A stretch of DNA of 44,752 nt from a bacterium (GCA_017308215.1 JAFKFQ010000284.1:25643-70394); one strand, 5' to 3'. Positions 18,213-27,255 are shown, numbered from the stretch's first letter. The notes: generated from the letters alone by a model not told the origin. Program-made: numbers and translations.

Positions 18213-20924
18213 ATGAATCCGGAGCGCGCCCGCCTGGCCCAGGCCGAGCAGAAGACGGCGTGGTGGAAGAAGTGGGGGCCGTACCTGAGCGAGCGCCAGT
18301 GGGGGACCGTCCGCGAGGACTACTCGCCCCGCGGCGACGCCTGGGACTACTTCCCCCACGCCCACGCCCGCAGCCGCGCCTACCGGTGGGGCGAGGACGG
18401 CCTCGCCGGCGTGTCCGACGACCGCCAGCGGCTGTGCCTGTCGCTCGCCCTGTGGAACGGCGCCGACCCGTTCCTCAAGGAGCGGCTGTTCGGCCTCACC
18501 AACGCGGAGGGGAACCACGGCGAGGACGTGAAGGAGGCGTACTACTACCTCGACAGCACGCCGACGCACTCGTACATGAAGTTCCTGTACAAGTACCCGC
18601 AGCAGGAGTTCCCCTACAGCCTGCTCCTCGCCGAGGCGCGCCGCCGCACCCGCCAGGAGCCCGAGTTCGAGCTGGTCGACACCGGCATCTTCGACGACGA
18701 CCGCTACTTCGACGTGGAGGTCGAGTACGCGAAGGCCGCGCCGATGGACCTGCTCGTCACGATCACCGCGCACAACCGCGGCCCGGACGACGCCCCGCTC
18801 CACCTCGTCCCGCAGGCGTGGTACCGCAACACCTGGAGCTGGGCCGACAGCGCGCCGCGCCCGCGCGCGGTCCGGTGCGGCCCGGCCGCGGCCCACCTCG
18901 ACCACCCCGCCTGGCTCGACTTCCGCCTCCACTTCGACGGCGAGCCGCACCTGCTCTTCACCGAGAACGAGACGAACACGCCGCTCTTGTTCGGCTCGGC
19001 CGAGACCGGGTACTTCAAGGACGCCTTCCACGAGCGGATCGTCCGCGGCGACGTGAAGGCCGTGAACCCGATGGGCGTCGGCACGAAGGTCGGCGGGTGG
19101 TACTCGCTCACCGTGCCGGCCGGCGGGTCGGTCACCGTCCGCGCCCGGCTGCTCCACGCGCCCGACATGCCGGACGACGTCATCCCCGACCCGTTCGCCG
19201 ACTTCGACGAGGTGTTCGCCCAGCGCAAGATGGAGGCCGACGCCTACTACGCCGAGCTCCAGGAGGGGATCGACGACCCGGACGCCCGGCTGGTGCAGCG
19301 GCAGGCGTTCGCCGGGCTCCTGTGGACGAAGCAGTTCTACGCCTACGACGTGGCGACGTGGGAGGCCGGCGACGCGGCCCCGCCGAAGCCGCCGCCCGGC
19401 CGCGGCAAGGTGCGCAACGGCGACTGGGAGCACCTGTACAACGACGACGTCATCTCGATGCCGGACAAGTGGGAGTACCCGTGGTACGCCGCGTGGGACC
19501 TGGCGTTCCACATGATCCCGTTCTCGCTCGTCGACCCGGAGTTCGCCAAGAACCAGCTCGTGCTGCTGACGCGCGAGTGGTACATGCACCCGAACGGGCA
19601 GCTGCCGGCCTACGAGTGGAACTTCTCGGACGTGAACCCGCCGGTCCACGCCTGGGCGACCTGGCGGGTGTTCCAGATCGACCGCAAGCGCCGCGGCGAC
19701 GGCGGCGACATCGTGTTCCTGGAGCGCGTCTTCCACAAGCTGCTGCTGAACTTCACGTGGTGGGTGAACCGCAAGGACGCGCTCGGCCGGAACCTGTTCC
19801 AGGGCGGGTTCCTCGGGCTCGACAACATCGGCGTGTTCGACCGGAGCAAGCCGCTCCCCACGGGCGGGTTCATCAACCAGGCCGACGGCACCGCGTGGAT
19901 GGCGATGTTCTCGCTGAACATGCTGCGGATGGCGCTGGAGCTGGCCCTGCACAACAAGGTGTACGAGGACCTGGCGAGCAAGTTCTTCGAGCACTTCCTC
20001 CACATCGCCGAGGCGATGGCGGACATGGGGAACCGCGGCGTCGGCCTGTGGGACGAGGCCGACGGGTTCTACTACGACCAGCTCCACGGCGAGCACTGCG
20101 GCGGCCCGGTGACGCTCCGCGTCCGGTCGATGGTCGGGCTCATCCCGCTGTTCGCGGTCGAGACGCTCGAACCGGAGACGATGCGCCGCCTGCCCGACTT
20201 CACCCGCCGCATGGACTGGTTCCTGAACCACCGCCCGGACCTCGCCAACCTGGTGTCGCGGTGGACCGAGCCCGGGGTCGGCGAGCGCCGGCTGCTGAGC
20301 CTCCTCCGCGGCAGCCGGATGAAGAAGCTGCTGCGGCGGATGCTCGACCCGACCGAGTTCCTGTCGCCCTACGGGGTGCGGGCGCTGTCGAAGTACCACG
20401 AGGAGAACCCGTACACGTTCCAGGTGAACGACGACGTGCTGAGCGTGAAGTACGTCCCCGGCGACTCCGACTCGTGGCTGTTCGGCGGGAACTCGAACTG
20501 GCGCGGGCCGGTGTGGTTCCCGGTGAACTACCTGATCATCGAGAGCCTCCAGAAGTTCCACCACTACTACGGCCCGGACTTCACCGTCGAGCACCCGTTC
20601 GGGAGCGGGGTGAAGCTGACGCTGGAGGACATCGCCGACGACCTGGCGTGGCGGCTGGCGGGGCTGTTCCTGAGGGGGCCGGACGGCCGCCGCCCGGCGT
20701 TCGGCCGGCACCCGAAGTACCACACCGACCCGCACTGGCGCGACCACGTCCTCTTCTACGAGTACTTCCACGGGGACGACGGCAGCGGCATCGGCGCGAA
20801 CCACCAGTCGGGGTGGACGGCGCTGGTGGCGAAGCTGCTGATGCCGCGCCGCCCCGACCCGGTGCAGCACCTCTGCCCGGTGCCGCTGTCCGGCATCCGG
20901 CCGCGGCCGGCGGGGATCGTGTGA
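18213..20924 (+). CDS. GH63/MGH1-like glucosidase
   Basis: This 903-residue cytoplasmic protein (no signal peptide) belongs to the (alpha/alpha)6-barrel glucosidases related to GH63 (MGH1-like domain). Seen: an N-terminal region with RQWGTVREDYSPRGDAWDYF, a beta-rich domain (about 170-330), and the catalytic barrel with SMPDKWEYPWYAAWDLAFHM, GQLPAYEWNFSDVNPPVHAW and GLDNIGVFDRSKPL. GGFINQADGTAWMAMFSLNM and FGGNSNWRGPVWFPVNYLII complete the barrel. The Asp and Glu residues in the WD, EWNFSD and related segments are candidate acid/base groups. It acts on an alpha-glucoside or related glycan; the true substrate is not known. GAGGGG lies 5 nt before the ATG. A palindromic repeat follows its stop. 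Confidence 0.88.
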   Translation: MNPERARLAQAEQKTAWWKKWGPYLSERQWGTVREDYSPRGDAWDYFPHAHARSRAYRWGEDGLAGVSDDRQRLCLSLALWNGADPFLKERLFGLTNAEGNHGEDVKEAYYYLDSTPTHSYMKFLYKYPQQEFPYSLLLAEARRRTRQEPEFELVDTGIFDDDRYFDVEVEYAKAAPMDLLVTITAHNRGPDDAPLHLVPQAWYRNTWSWADSAPRPRAVRCGPAAAHLDHPAWLDFRLHFDGEPHLLFTENETNTPLLFGSAETGYFKDAFHERIVRGDVKAVNPMGVGTKVGGWYSLTVPAGGSVTVRARLLHAPDMPDDVIPDPFADFDEVFAQRKMEADAYYAELQEGIDDPDARLVQRQAFAGLLWTKQFYAYDVATWEAGDAAPPKPPPGRGKVRNGDWEHLYNDDVISMPDKWEYPWYAAWDLAFHMIPFSLVDPEFAKNQLVLLTREWYMHPNGQLPAYEWNFSDVNPPVHAWATWRVFQIDRKRRGDGGDIVFLERVFHKLLLNFTWWVNRKDALGRNLFQGGFLGLDNIGVFDRSKPLPTGGFINQADGTAWMAMFSLNMLRMALELALHNKVYEDLASKFFEHFLHIAEAMADMGNRGVGLWDEADGFYYDQLHGEHCGGPVTLRVRSMVGLIPLFAVETLEPETMRRLPDFTRRMDWFLNHRPDLANLVSRWTEPGVGERRLLSLLRGSRMKKLLRRMLDPTEFLSPYGVRALSKYHEENPYTFQVNDDVLSVKYVPGDSDSWLFGGNSNWRGPVWFPVNYLIIESLQKFHHYYGPDFTVEHPFGSGVKLTLEDIADDLAWRLAGLFLRGPDGRRPAFGRHPKYHTDPHWRDHVLFYEYFHGDDGSGIGANHQSGWTALVAKLLMPRRPDPVQHLCPVPLSGIRPRPAGIV

Positions 20925-20955
20925 GGGCCGATGAGCCGGGCTGTGTGGCGGTCCC

Positions 20956-21023
20956 GGTTTGGTAGCCGCAGGCTTTAGCCTGCGCTCGGCGTGACGCAGG
21001 CTAAAGCCTGCGGCTACCAAACC
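20956..21023. repeat. dispersed palindrome, 29-bp perfect arms
   Basis: Arms 20956-20984 and 20995-21023 are perfect reverse complements around a 10-nt loop. Each arm carries GGTAGCCGCAGGCTTTAGCC. The same unit occurs at 24291, 33067 and, as a half, at 16023. It lies 31 nt after the glucosidase stop and could fold into a strong terminator-like hairpin. Confidence 0.9.
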
Positions 21024-21102
21024 ATACACCACCGCCGAAACCACACCAAGCCCCGAGCCGGCCGCCCCGGACCGCCAACCCCTTCACCCCTTCACGAACG
21101 AC

Positions 21103-21759
21103 ATGCCCGACACCGAAGTCATCTCCTGCCCCGCCTGCCGGCACGTCGTGCGGGTGCCGACCGACTGGCTCGGGCAGACGGTTCAATGCCCCGAGTGCAA
21201 GGCGACGTTCACCGCGCCGGTGCGCGAGAACGGCCGGCTCACCGCCCCGGTCCTCGTCTCCGCGCCGGCCCGCGTCGCCGGCCCGTCGCCGGAGCGGAAC
21301 GGGCTCATGCTCACGCTCGCCGGGGCCGGGCTGGTCCTCGTCGGGGTGGTGTCGGTCGGGCTCAACGGGTGGGTGCTGGTGCAGTTCTTCGGCAAGCCGG
21401 ACGGCGGGAAGGAGTGGCTCAAGGAGCGCCTCCCGGACGTGCGCCGGCTGGGCCTCGCGCCGCCGGCCGGGGAGGGGGAGGCGAACGCGGCGGCCGACGA
21501 CGAGGCCGCGGCGGCCGAGCTCGCCCCGAAGCTGCGGTGGGTGTGGCCGGCGGCGGTGGCGCTGGCGGGGCTGTCCGCGGCCGGCGGGGTGAGCATGGTG
21601 CGGCGGCGGAACTACCGGCTGGCGCAGCTCGGGTGCCTGGCCGCGGCCCTCAACGTGCCGCACCTGTGCTGCGTCCCCGGGGCGGTGCTCGGGTTCTGGG
21701 GGATGCTCGCCCTGCTGGGCGACGACGGGTTCGGGCCGGGGCGTGAGGGCGCGGCGTAG
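21103..21759 (+). CDS. zinc-ribbon membrane protein of unknown function
   Basis: The 218-residue product begins with a zinc ribbon, ISCPACRHVVRVP ... VQCPECKATFTAP (two C-P-x-C knuckles, residues about 9-32). This N-terminal pattern is common in planctomycete membrane proteins. A transmembrane helix follows (MLTLAGAGLVLVGVVSVGLN), then a charged and Ala-rich stretch, and a C-terminal pair of hydrophobic segments (AAVALAGLSAAGG; LGCLAAALNVPHLCCVPGAV). The ribbon would face the cytoplasm. It may be co-transcribed with the next gene, 109 nt downstream. No enzyme motif seen; function unknown. Confidence 0.7.
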   Translation: MPDTEVISCPACRHVVRVPTDWLGQTVQCPECKATFTAPVRENGRLTAPVLVSAPARVAGPSPERNGLMLTLAGAGLVLVGVVSVGLNGWVLVQFFGKPDGGKEWLKERLPDVRRLGLAPPAGEGEANAAADDEAAAAELAPKLRWVWPAAVALAGLSAAGGVSMVRRRNYRLAQLGCLAAALNVPHLCCVPGAVLGFWGMLALLGDDGFGPGREGAA

Positions 21760-21868
21760 CCCCGGCGGGGGCGGGAATCCGCCCGGCGGGGATTGCGACC
21801 CCACCGGCGCCGGCGCAGAATGGCGCCGCACTACGGGTCCGGCCGCCCCCGGCCGCAGGAGCCTCGCC

Positions 21869-22750
21869 ATGACCGCGTTTCGGTTCGCCGCCCTCGCCGC
21901 CGCCGCCGGGCTCGCGCTCCCCGCCGGGCCGTCCGCCGCCCAGGAGAACACCTGGGCGCCGGGCCGCCGGTTCGACGAGTCGTCCAACCGGGTGCTGTCG
22001 AGCATCGAGCGGATCACCGCGAAGACCAACTACGGGTACGTCAACGGCATCTGCTTCCTGTCCGGCCACTTCCAAAAGGGGCAGGAGTTGCAGTTCTACC
22101 GCGACTTCGAGGGCGGGGTGAAGTACGCGGTGGTCGGCGGCGGCGACAACGGCACCCGGAACCTCGACGTCTTCATCCTCGACGCGGACGGGAAGGTGGT
22201 GGTGCAGGACACGCTCGAGGACAACATCCCGATCGTCGAGTTCACCCCGCCGCGGAACGCCCGGTACACGATCAAGATGGTCCTCCAGGACGGCGGCCCG
22301 GCCGGCGGGATGGGGTCGCTCGGCATCCTGCGCAAGGGCGGGTACGAGGTGCCGGCGAAGAACCAGGTGATCGCCTTCTCCGGGCTGATCGACGAGGCGA
22401 ACAAGGTGGACCGGGAGGTGCCCGAGGTCGTGGAGTTCAGCAGGGGGCCGGCGCAGTGGGGCGTGTACGGGGCGATCATCCCGAGCGGGGCCGACGTGGC
22501 GATCAGCGGCATCACCCCCGGCGGCGGCAAGCGGTACTGGGTGTGCGGGGCCGACCAGACGACGAAGGACGTGGACCTGTACCTGTACGACCAGACCGGC
22601 CGGCTGCTGAAGAAGGACGAGCGGGTCGACCCGCCGCTCCCGCGGCTCGACTTCCGCACCAACCCGGACGAGTCGTACACGGTGCGGGTCAAGAACGTCC
22701 AGTCGTCGCGCCCGTCGCTGATCCTCGTCGGCACGCTGGCGCTGGAGTAG
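21869..22750 (+). CDS. secreted protein with two PPC-like beta-sandwich repeats
   Basis: The 293-residue product has a signal peptide (MTAFRFAALAAAAGLALPAG..., cleavage near residue 24-25) and two related beta-sandwich units. The first has RNLDVFILDADGKVVVQDTL, IVEFTPPRNARYTIKM; the second has KDVDLYLYDQTGRLLKKDER, RLDFRTNPDESYTVRVKN. The shared pattern (D-x-D-aromatic, D-x-x-G, then Y-T-hydrophobic) resembles bacterial pre-peptidase C-terminal domains, which usually ride on secreted enzymes; here no enzyme is attached. AGGAG precedes the ATG. It probably works in the periplasm or at the cell surface. Function unknown. Confidence 0.65.
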   Translation: MTAFRFAALAAAAGLALPAGPSAAQENTWAPGRRFDESSNRVLSSIERITAKTNYGYVNGICFLSGHFQKGQELQFYRDFEGGVKYAVVGGGDNGTRNLDVFILDADGKVVVQDTLEDNIPIVEFTPPRNARYTIKMVLQDGGPAGGMGSLGILRKGGYEVPAKNQVIAFSGLIDEANKVDREVPEVVEFSRGPAQWGVYGAIIPSGADVAISGITPGGGKRYWVCGADQTTKDVDLYLYDQTGRLLKKDERVDPPLPRLDFRTNPDESYTVRVKNVQSSRPSLILVGTLALE

Positions 22751-22799
22751 GGGGAGTGCGAGTTGCGGGTGTCTTCGTCCGGCCGCTCCGCGGCCGGCT

Positions 22800-22942
22800 C
22801 CCTCCCCCCTTGAGGGGGAGGGTTGGGGAGGGGGGCACCACCTGACGCGGAGTCCGTGGCGCGGAGCCCCCGGTCCCCGTCACAGGTGGTGCCCCCCTCC
22901 CCGCCGCGAAGCGCGGCGACCCTCCCCCTCAAGGGGGGAGGG
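22800..22942. repeat. roughly 140-bp inverted repeat with nested hairpins
   Basis: The left arm, 22800-22844, is matched in reverse by 22883-22902 plus 22919-22942. The right arm is interrupted by a 16-nt insert (22903-22918) that is itself a small hairpin (CCGCG/CGCGG). The outer part of each arm also folds on itself around TTGAGGGGG. The element fills most of the gap between 22750 and the glycosyltransferase start at 23031 and looks like a non-autonomous mobile palindrome. Confidence 0.8.
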
Positions 22943-23030
22943 TGGCGAGCGCACGGCTCGCCTCGAAGAGTCCGCCTTGACACCCCCGCCGGCAATGCCG
23001 CACCCTGTCGCGGTTCCGCGGGGGTGCGTC

Positions 23031-24242
23031 ATGGGCGTGGTGCGGGCGGTACGGCGGAAGTGGCGGGCGGTGCGGACGGTCGGCGCCGTGTGGCCGGCGC
23101 TCGCCCGCGGCGGCCGGCTCCTCGCGCGGGGCCGCGTCCGCGAGTTCGCCGCCAAGCTCCTCAGCGAGCGCCCCGCCCCCGTCCCCCCGCGGCCCGGCCC
23201 GCCGCTCGCGCTCGCCGGGATCGCGCTGAAGCCCGGCGGGTACGACCACGTCGTCGCCGCCGTCGCCCGCGGGCTGATCGGCCGCGGGGTGAACGTCCTC
23301 CGCGACCCGGCCGCGGTGCTGGCGCCCGCACTCTTCACCGCCGCCGACCGCCCCGCCGACCCGGATGACTTCCCCGCCGCCCCGCGCCTCATCGCCGCGC
23401 CGCCGCACATCCTCCACCGCTTCGCCCCGTGCCCGCGCTCGGCGGCGCTGACGATGTGGGAGACCGACACCCTCCCGCCGGGTGCGGTGTCGGCGCTGAA
23501 CCGCTGCGCGCTGGTGATCGTGCCGAGCGCGTGGGGCGCGGAGTGTTTCCGCGCGACCGGCGTGCGCGTCCCGGTCGAGGTGGTGCCGCTCGGGTACGAC
23601 CCGACCGCCTTCGCCCCCGCGCCGCAGCCCCTCGACCCCGGCGTGCGGGCCGTGTTCGGCACCGCCGGCGCACTCGACGAGGGCGGGCTGCGGAAGAACG
23701 TGCAGCGCGTGATCGACGCATTCCGGCACGCCTTCCCCACCGACCCCGCGGTGCGACTGCGGGTGAAAATCACGCCGGCGTCGCCGCCGGTCCGCACTCA
23801 CGGCGACCCGCGCGTCGAGGTGACAAATCGTGCGCTGAGTCCGGCGGAACTCGTGGGGTGGTATCACGGGCTGACGGCGTTCGTGAACGCCTCGCACGGC
23901 GAGGGCTTTGGCCTCCACCTGCTCGAAGCGATGGCGTGCGGCCGGCCGCTGGTGTCGGCGACGTTCGGCGGTGTCGGCGCGTTCTTCGACGGGACGGTCG
24001 GCTATGAGGTGCCGCACCGACTGGTGGCGGCGCGGAACGCGGTCTACGCCGGGAACTGGGCCGACGTGGACGACGCCGATCTGGCGGCGCGGCTGCGCGA
24101 GATCGCGGCCGACCCCGGGCGTGCGGCGGAGCTGGGCGCGCGGGCCGCGGCGCGGGCGGCGGGCTTCACATGGGACGACACGGCGCGGCGGTTGGCGGAA
24201 GCGCTGGCGCGCCACGGGTTGCTGCCGGCGCGGGCTTCGTAG
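23031..24242 (+). CDS. family 4-type glycosyltransferase
   Basis: The 403-residue product has a GT-B fold. The N-terminal half carries LALAGIALKPGGYDHVVAAV and SAALTMWETDTLPPGAVSAL. The C-terminal half has VPLGYDPTAFAP, GTAGALDEGGLRKNVQRVID, FVNASHGEGFGLHLLEAMA and CGRPLVSATFGGVGAFFDG, the E-x7-E-type donor site of GT4 enzymes. The frame opens with TTG at 22977 and has an ATG at 22995; ATG 23031 is preferred because GGGGGTG precedes it and earlier codons lie next to the repeat. It converges on the polysaccharide operon and probably adds a sugar in the same pathway. Donor and acceptor unknown. Confidence 0.85.
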   Translation: MGVVRAVRRKWRAVRTVGAVWPALARGGRLLARGRVREFAAKLLSERPAPVPPRPGPPLALAGIALKPGGYDHVVAAVARGLIGRGVNVLRDPAAVLAPALFTAADRPADPDDFPAAPRLIAAPPHILHRFAPCPRSAALTMWETDTLPPGAVSALNRCALVIVPSAWGAECFRATGVRVPVEVVPLGYDPTAFAPAPQPLDPGVRAVFGTAGALDEGGLRKNVQRVIDAFRHAFPTDPAVRLRVKITPASPPVRTHGDPRVEVTNRALSPAELVGWYHGLTAFVNASHGEGFGLHLLEAMACGRPLVSATFGGVGAFFDGTVGYEVPHRLVAARNAVYAGNWADVDDADLAARLREIAADPGRAAELGARAAARAAGFTWDDTARRLAEALARHGLLPARAS

Positions 24243-24290
24243 GGGTGCGTCGACCGGTCGGTGTCGGGCCAACCGTGGCGTCGGCAGGAT

Positions 24291-24350
24291 TGGTAGCCGC
24301 AGGCTTTAGCCTGCGTCACGCGTGACGCAGGCTAAAGCCTGCGGCTACCA
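24291..24350. repeat. 60-bp perfect loopless palindrome of the dispersed family
   Basis: Positions 24291-24350 are a perfect palindrome, 30 bp each side of a CACG/CGTG centre. It is the most complete copy of the family seen here. It sits between the convergent stops of two glycosyltransferase genes (24242 and 24370) and could serve as terminator for both. Confidence 0.92.
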
Positions 24351-24369
24351 CTACAAGCCCCGAGCCGGC

Positions 24370-25518
24370 CTACCCGCCCAGCCATCCCGCGAACCGCGCC
24401 GCCTTCGCCGCCCAGCCCTCGTCCTCCAGCCGCGCCCGCGCCGCGGTCTGCGCCGCCGGCACGCCGCCCGCCAGCCGGTCCCGCACCGCCGCCGCGAACG
24501 CCTCCGGCGTACCCGCCACGTCGAGGCAGTCGACCCACGGGCGCGTCGCGGGGAGGTCGCGGACGACGACCGACCGCCCGGTGGCGAGGTACTCCTTCAG
24601 CTTCAACGGCTGCATTGCCCGCGTCACGGGCAGGTCGGCGTAGGGCATCACCAGCACTGCGGCCCGCACCGCCAGCGCCGGCAGGTCGGCATAGGGGACC
24701 GGCGGCAGCGCCGTCACCCGCGGCAGCGCGAGCAGCGCCGGGTCGGGGTCGTCCCGCGGGCCGACCAGCAGGACGGTCCCCGCCTCGAGCGAGCCGGCGA
24801 GCGCGCGCACGAATTCCACGTCCATCCGCCGGTCGGTGACGCCCCAGAACACCACGAGCGGCCCGGCGAGCGCGTCGAGGGCGCGGAGCGAATCCGGGAA
24901 CGCCGCGGGCACGCGGCGGAAGTGCGCGAGATCGACGCCGTGCGTCAGCAGGTGCGACGGGCGGCCGAGCTTCGCCAGGTGCTCCTGGAGCGTCTCGCTG
25001 ACCGCGACCACGGCACCGACCTTTTTGACCAACTCCGCTTCCATCGTGCGCATCGTGCGGCCGTCGAGCCCGGGCCAGACGCCGAAGTCGTCCACGCAGT
25101 AGTACACCCACCGCGCCGCGGGGAACTCACCGACGAGGTCGGCGGTGACGGGCAGCGTGGTGACGACGACCGGCGGGGCGGGCAGCTCGGCGACCGCGGC
25201 GCGCAGCGCGCGGCCGAGGAGCCGGCGGTTCAGCCCGCGGGCGAAGCGGGTGCGGAACGACGGCCACATCCGCGGGTTGAGGACGCGCGGCGCGGCACTG
25301 CCGTCGGCGGCGGCCGGCGGCTTCGGCCGGCCCCACTGCCGGAACTTCTCGGCGGCCCGGCGCAGCGTGGCCAGGTCGAGGCGCGGCGGGCGGGTGCCGA
25401 TCGTGTTCACCCACAGCACCGGGCGCGTCGGGAGCAGGTGCGCGACGAGGTGCTGGCAGCTCGACGGGTGACGGCCCCAGTCGTCCGAGAACACGACCAA
25501 CGGCGCGGGGTCAGGCAT
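24370..25518 (-). CDS. glycosyltransferase, GT4/TuaH-like
   Basis: The 382-residue product starts PLVVFSDDWGRHPSSCQHLV, followed by RPVLWVNTIGTRPPRLD and WVYYCVDDFGVWPGLDGRT. This resembles TuaH-like transferases that read DD and W residues near the acceptor side. The C-terminal Rossmann part has GVDLAHFRRVP, LVVFWGVTDRRMDVEFVRAL, GTVLLVGPRDDPDPALLAL, and PLKLKEYLATGRSVVVRDLP with the donor-binding glutamate. It is the last gene of the operon; its ATG overlaps the stop of the acyltransferase gene (25511-25518). It is cytoplasmic or membrane-associated. Its sugar is unknown. Confidence 0.85.
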   Translation of the reverse strand: MPDPAPLVVFSDDWGRHPSSCQHLVAHLLPTRPVLWVNTIGTRPPRLDLATLRRAAEKFRQWGRPKPPAAADGSAAPRVLNPRMWPSFRTRFARGLNRRLLGRALRAAVAELPAPPVVVTTLPVTADLVGEFPAARWVYYCVDDFGVWPGLDGRTMRTMEAELVKKVGAVVAVSETLQEHLAKLGRPSHLLTHGVDLAHFRRVPAAFPDSLRALDALAGPLVVFWGVTDRRMDVEFVRALAGSLEAGTVLLVGPRDDPDPALLALPRVTALPPVPYADLPALAVRAAVLVMPYADLPVTRAMQPLKLKEYLATGRSVVVRDLPATRPWVDCLDVAGTPEAFAAAVRDRLAGGVPAAQTAARARLEDEGWAAKAARFAGWLGG

Positions 25519-26137
25519 CCGGCTCGCCCCCCCCGAAGCGCTGGCGGATCACCTTCGCCGGCACGCCGGCGGCGACGACGAACTCGGGCAGCGGCTTCGT
25601 CACCACCGACCCCGCCGCGACCACGGTCCCCTTCCCCACGTCGGCGAGGACGATCGCGCCGGCGCCGATCCACGCCCCCTCGCCGATGGTGACGCACTGA
25701 ACCTCGCCGCCCTGGTCGCGGATCGGCACGTCGGGGTCGTCGAAGTGGTGCGTTTTGGCGCCCGACGGGATCTGCACGCCGGACGCGATCAGCGCGTCCT
25801 TCTCGACGCGCACCAGCCCGAGGATGCAGCGCGGGCCGACGTACACGCCCGCGCCGAGTGTCGCGCCGGGCTCCGAGAACAGCACGCCGAACTCGACGCA
25901 CGCCGACGGGTGGCAGTCGGCGAGCACCTGCCGTAGCAGCGCGCCGCGGAGGTACATGCCGGGGAGCCCCGGGAACAGTGAGGCGACCTGCACGATGCCG
26001 CGGAACGCGGTGTGGCGGCCGAAGACTCGGGACCAGAGCCAGTAGTCCAGGAGCAGCGGGAACACGAGCACGAGCGCCGCGGCGCGCACGGCGCGCTTCG
26101 CGGCTTCGCGCAGCGGTGATGGGGCGGGGGCGCTCAT
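25511..26137 (-). CDS. left-handed beta-helix (hexapeptide) acyltransferase
   Basis: The 208-residue product has an N-terminal hydrophobic helix (VRAAALVLVFPLLLDYWLWS) and hexapeptide-repeat coils: EPGATLGAGVYVGPRCILGL, VRVEKDALIASGVQIPSG, KTHHFDDPDVPIRDQGGEV and IGEGAWIGAGAIVLADVGKG. GTVVAAGSVVTKPLPEFVVA closes the helix with VPAKVIR. Members transfer acetyl or other acyl groups to sugars, with the histidine pair as candidate catalytic residues. Its start overlaps the upstream gene as ATGA (26134-26137), so translation is coupled. It likely decorates the glycan made by this operon. Confidence 0.9.
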   Translation of the reverse strand: MSAPAPSPLREAAKRAVRAAALVLVFPLLLDYWLWSRVFGRHTAFRGIVQVASLFPGLPGMYLRGALLRQVLADCHPSACVEFGVLFSEPGATLGAGVYVGPRCILGLVRVEKDALIASGVQIPSGAKTHHFDDPDVPIRDQGGEVQCVTIGEGAWIGAGAIVLADVGKGTVVAAGSVVTKPLPEFVVAAGVPAKVIRQRFGGGEPDA

Positions 26138-27255
26138 GGCGTGCGGCCGGCGAGGCGGCAGTAGAGGCGGAAGTACTCGTCCACCGTGCGGTCGAGGCGG
26201 TAGCGCTCCTGCGCGCGGGCGCGGGCGGCGGCGCCGAGGCGCTGCGCGAGCGCGGGGTCGTCGAAGAGGCGGCGGAAGGCGTCCGCGCACCGCGCGGCGT
26301 CGCCGCGCGGGAAGAGTAGCCCTTCCTTGTCGTGTCGTATCAGTTCCGGGTTCCCGCCGACGGCCGTGACCACCGACGGCAGCCCCGTGGCCATCGCTTC
26401 GAGCAGCGTCAGCGACGCCGCCTCGCTCACCGAGGTGAGCGCGAACACGTCCGCCGCGCGCATCAGGTCGGGGACGTCGGTGCGGATGCCGAGGAACTTC
26501 ACCCGCGTGCGGACGTGCAGTTGCGCGGCGAGCGCGTCGAGCTCCTCGCGGAGCGGGCCGTCGCCGGCCATCAGCAGGTCGACGCCCGGTAACCCGGCGG
26601 CCGCGAAGCCACGGAGGAGCGTCGCCTGGTCCTTCACGGGGTGGTGCCGCGCGACGTGAACGATGTAGCGCCGCGCGGGGTCGAGGCCGAGCGACGCCTT
26701 CAACGCGGCCGGGTCCGCGGCCGGGCCGTAGCGGTCCACGTCGATGCCGTTCTCGACGATCTCGATGCGGTTGCCGGCGAACCCGTCCGTCTTCGTCAGC
26801 CCCTCGGCGCTGAAGTGACAGCACGCCGTCACGGCGTCGGCGAGGCGGTCGAGGGCGAGGCGGTTCACGGCGCGGCGCAGCGGCGACACGCGGTCCGGGT
26901 AGTGGCGGCCGTGCTCGGTCAGGATGAGGCGACAGTGTGGGTTCAACCCCCGCGCCAGCGCCGCGTAGAAGAACGGCGTGTACTGGTGGGCGTGCACCAC
27001 CTCGATGCCGCGCGCGCGGGCGGCGGCGGCGAGGCGGCGGGCCACGCCCCAGTCGCGGCCGGGGCGGCGGCCGAAGGCGGTCACGTCGGCGCCCTCGGCC
27101 CGCATCTCCTCGCCGATGCGGCCGACGGCGTCGAGGCAGAACACGCTCGCGGTCACGCGGCCGGCGAGGCGGCGCACGGTCTCGCGCACCAGCACCTCGG
27201 CGCCGGCCACCTGCATGACGTGGACGACGAACCCGACGCGCAACGGCCGCGTCAT
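26134..27255 (-). CDS. family 4 glycosyltransferase
   Basis: The 373-residue GT-B protein starts RVGFVVHVMQVAGAEVLVRE and has VVHAHQYTPFFYAALARGLN, ILTEHGRHYPDRVSPLRRAV, IEIVENGIDVDRYGP, RYIVHVARHHPVKDQATLLR and VDLLMAGDGPLREEL. The GT4 donor site SVSEAASLTLLEAMATGLPS carries the E-x7-E glutamates. The gene overlaps both neighbours by 4 nt (ATGA), which points to a tightly coupled operon. It likely adds one sugar to a lipid-linked surface-glycan precursor at the inner membrane. Specific sugar unknown. Confidence 0.93.
   Translation of the reverse strand: MTRPLRVGFVVHVMQVAGAEVLVRETVRRLAGRVTASVFCLDAVGRIGEEMRAEGADVTAFGRRPGRDWGVARRLAAAARARGIEVVHAHQYTPFFYAALARGLNPHCRLILTEHGRHYPDRVSPLRRAVNRLALDRLADAVTACCHFSAEGLTKTDGFAGNRIEIVENGIDVDRYGPAADPAALKASLGLDPARRYIVHVARHHPVKDQATLLRGFAAAGLPGVDLLMAGDGPLREELDALAAQLHVRTRVKFLGIRTDVPDLMRAADVFALTSVSEAASLTLLEAMATGLPSVVTAVGGNPELIRHDKEGLLFPRGDAARCADAFRRLFDDPALAQRLGAAARARAQERYRLDRTVDEYFRLYCRLAGRTP

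Noticed and set aside
18120-21044. Antisense 974-codon frame over the glucosidase that begins inside a palindromic repeat
   Set aside because: Same shadow composition; the first residues come from the repeat and do not mark a gene start.
22800-24350. CRISPR array from closely placed repeats
   Set aside because: The repeats are single palindromes of different types, not regularly spaced direct repeats, and no cas gene is present.
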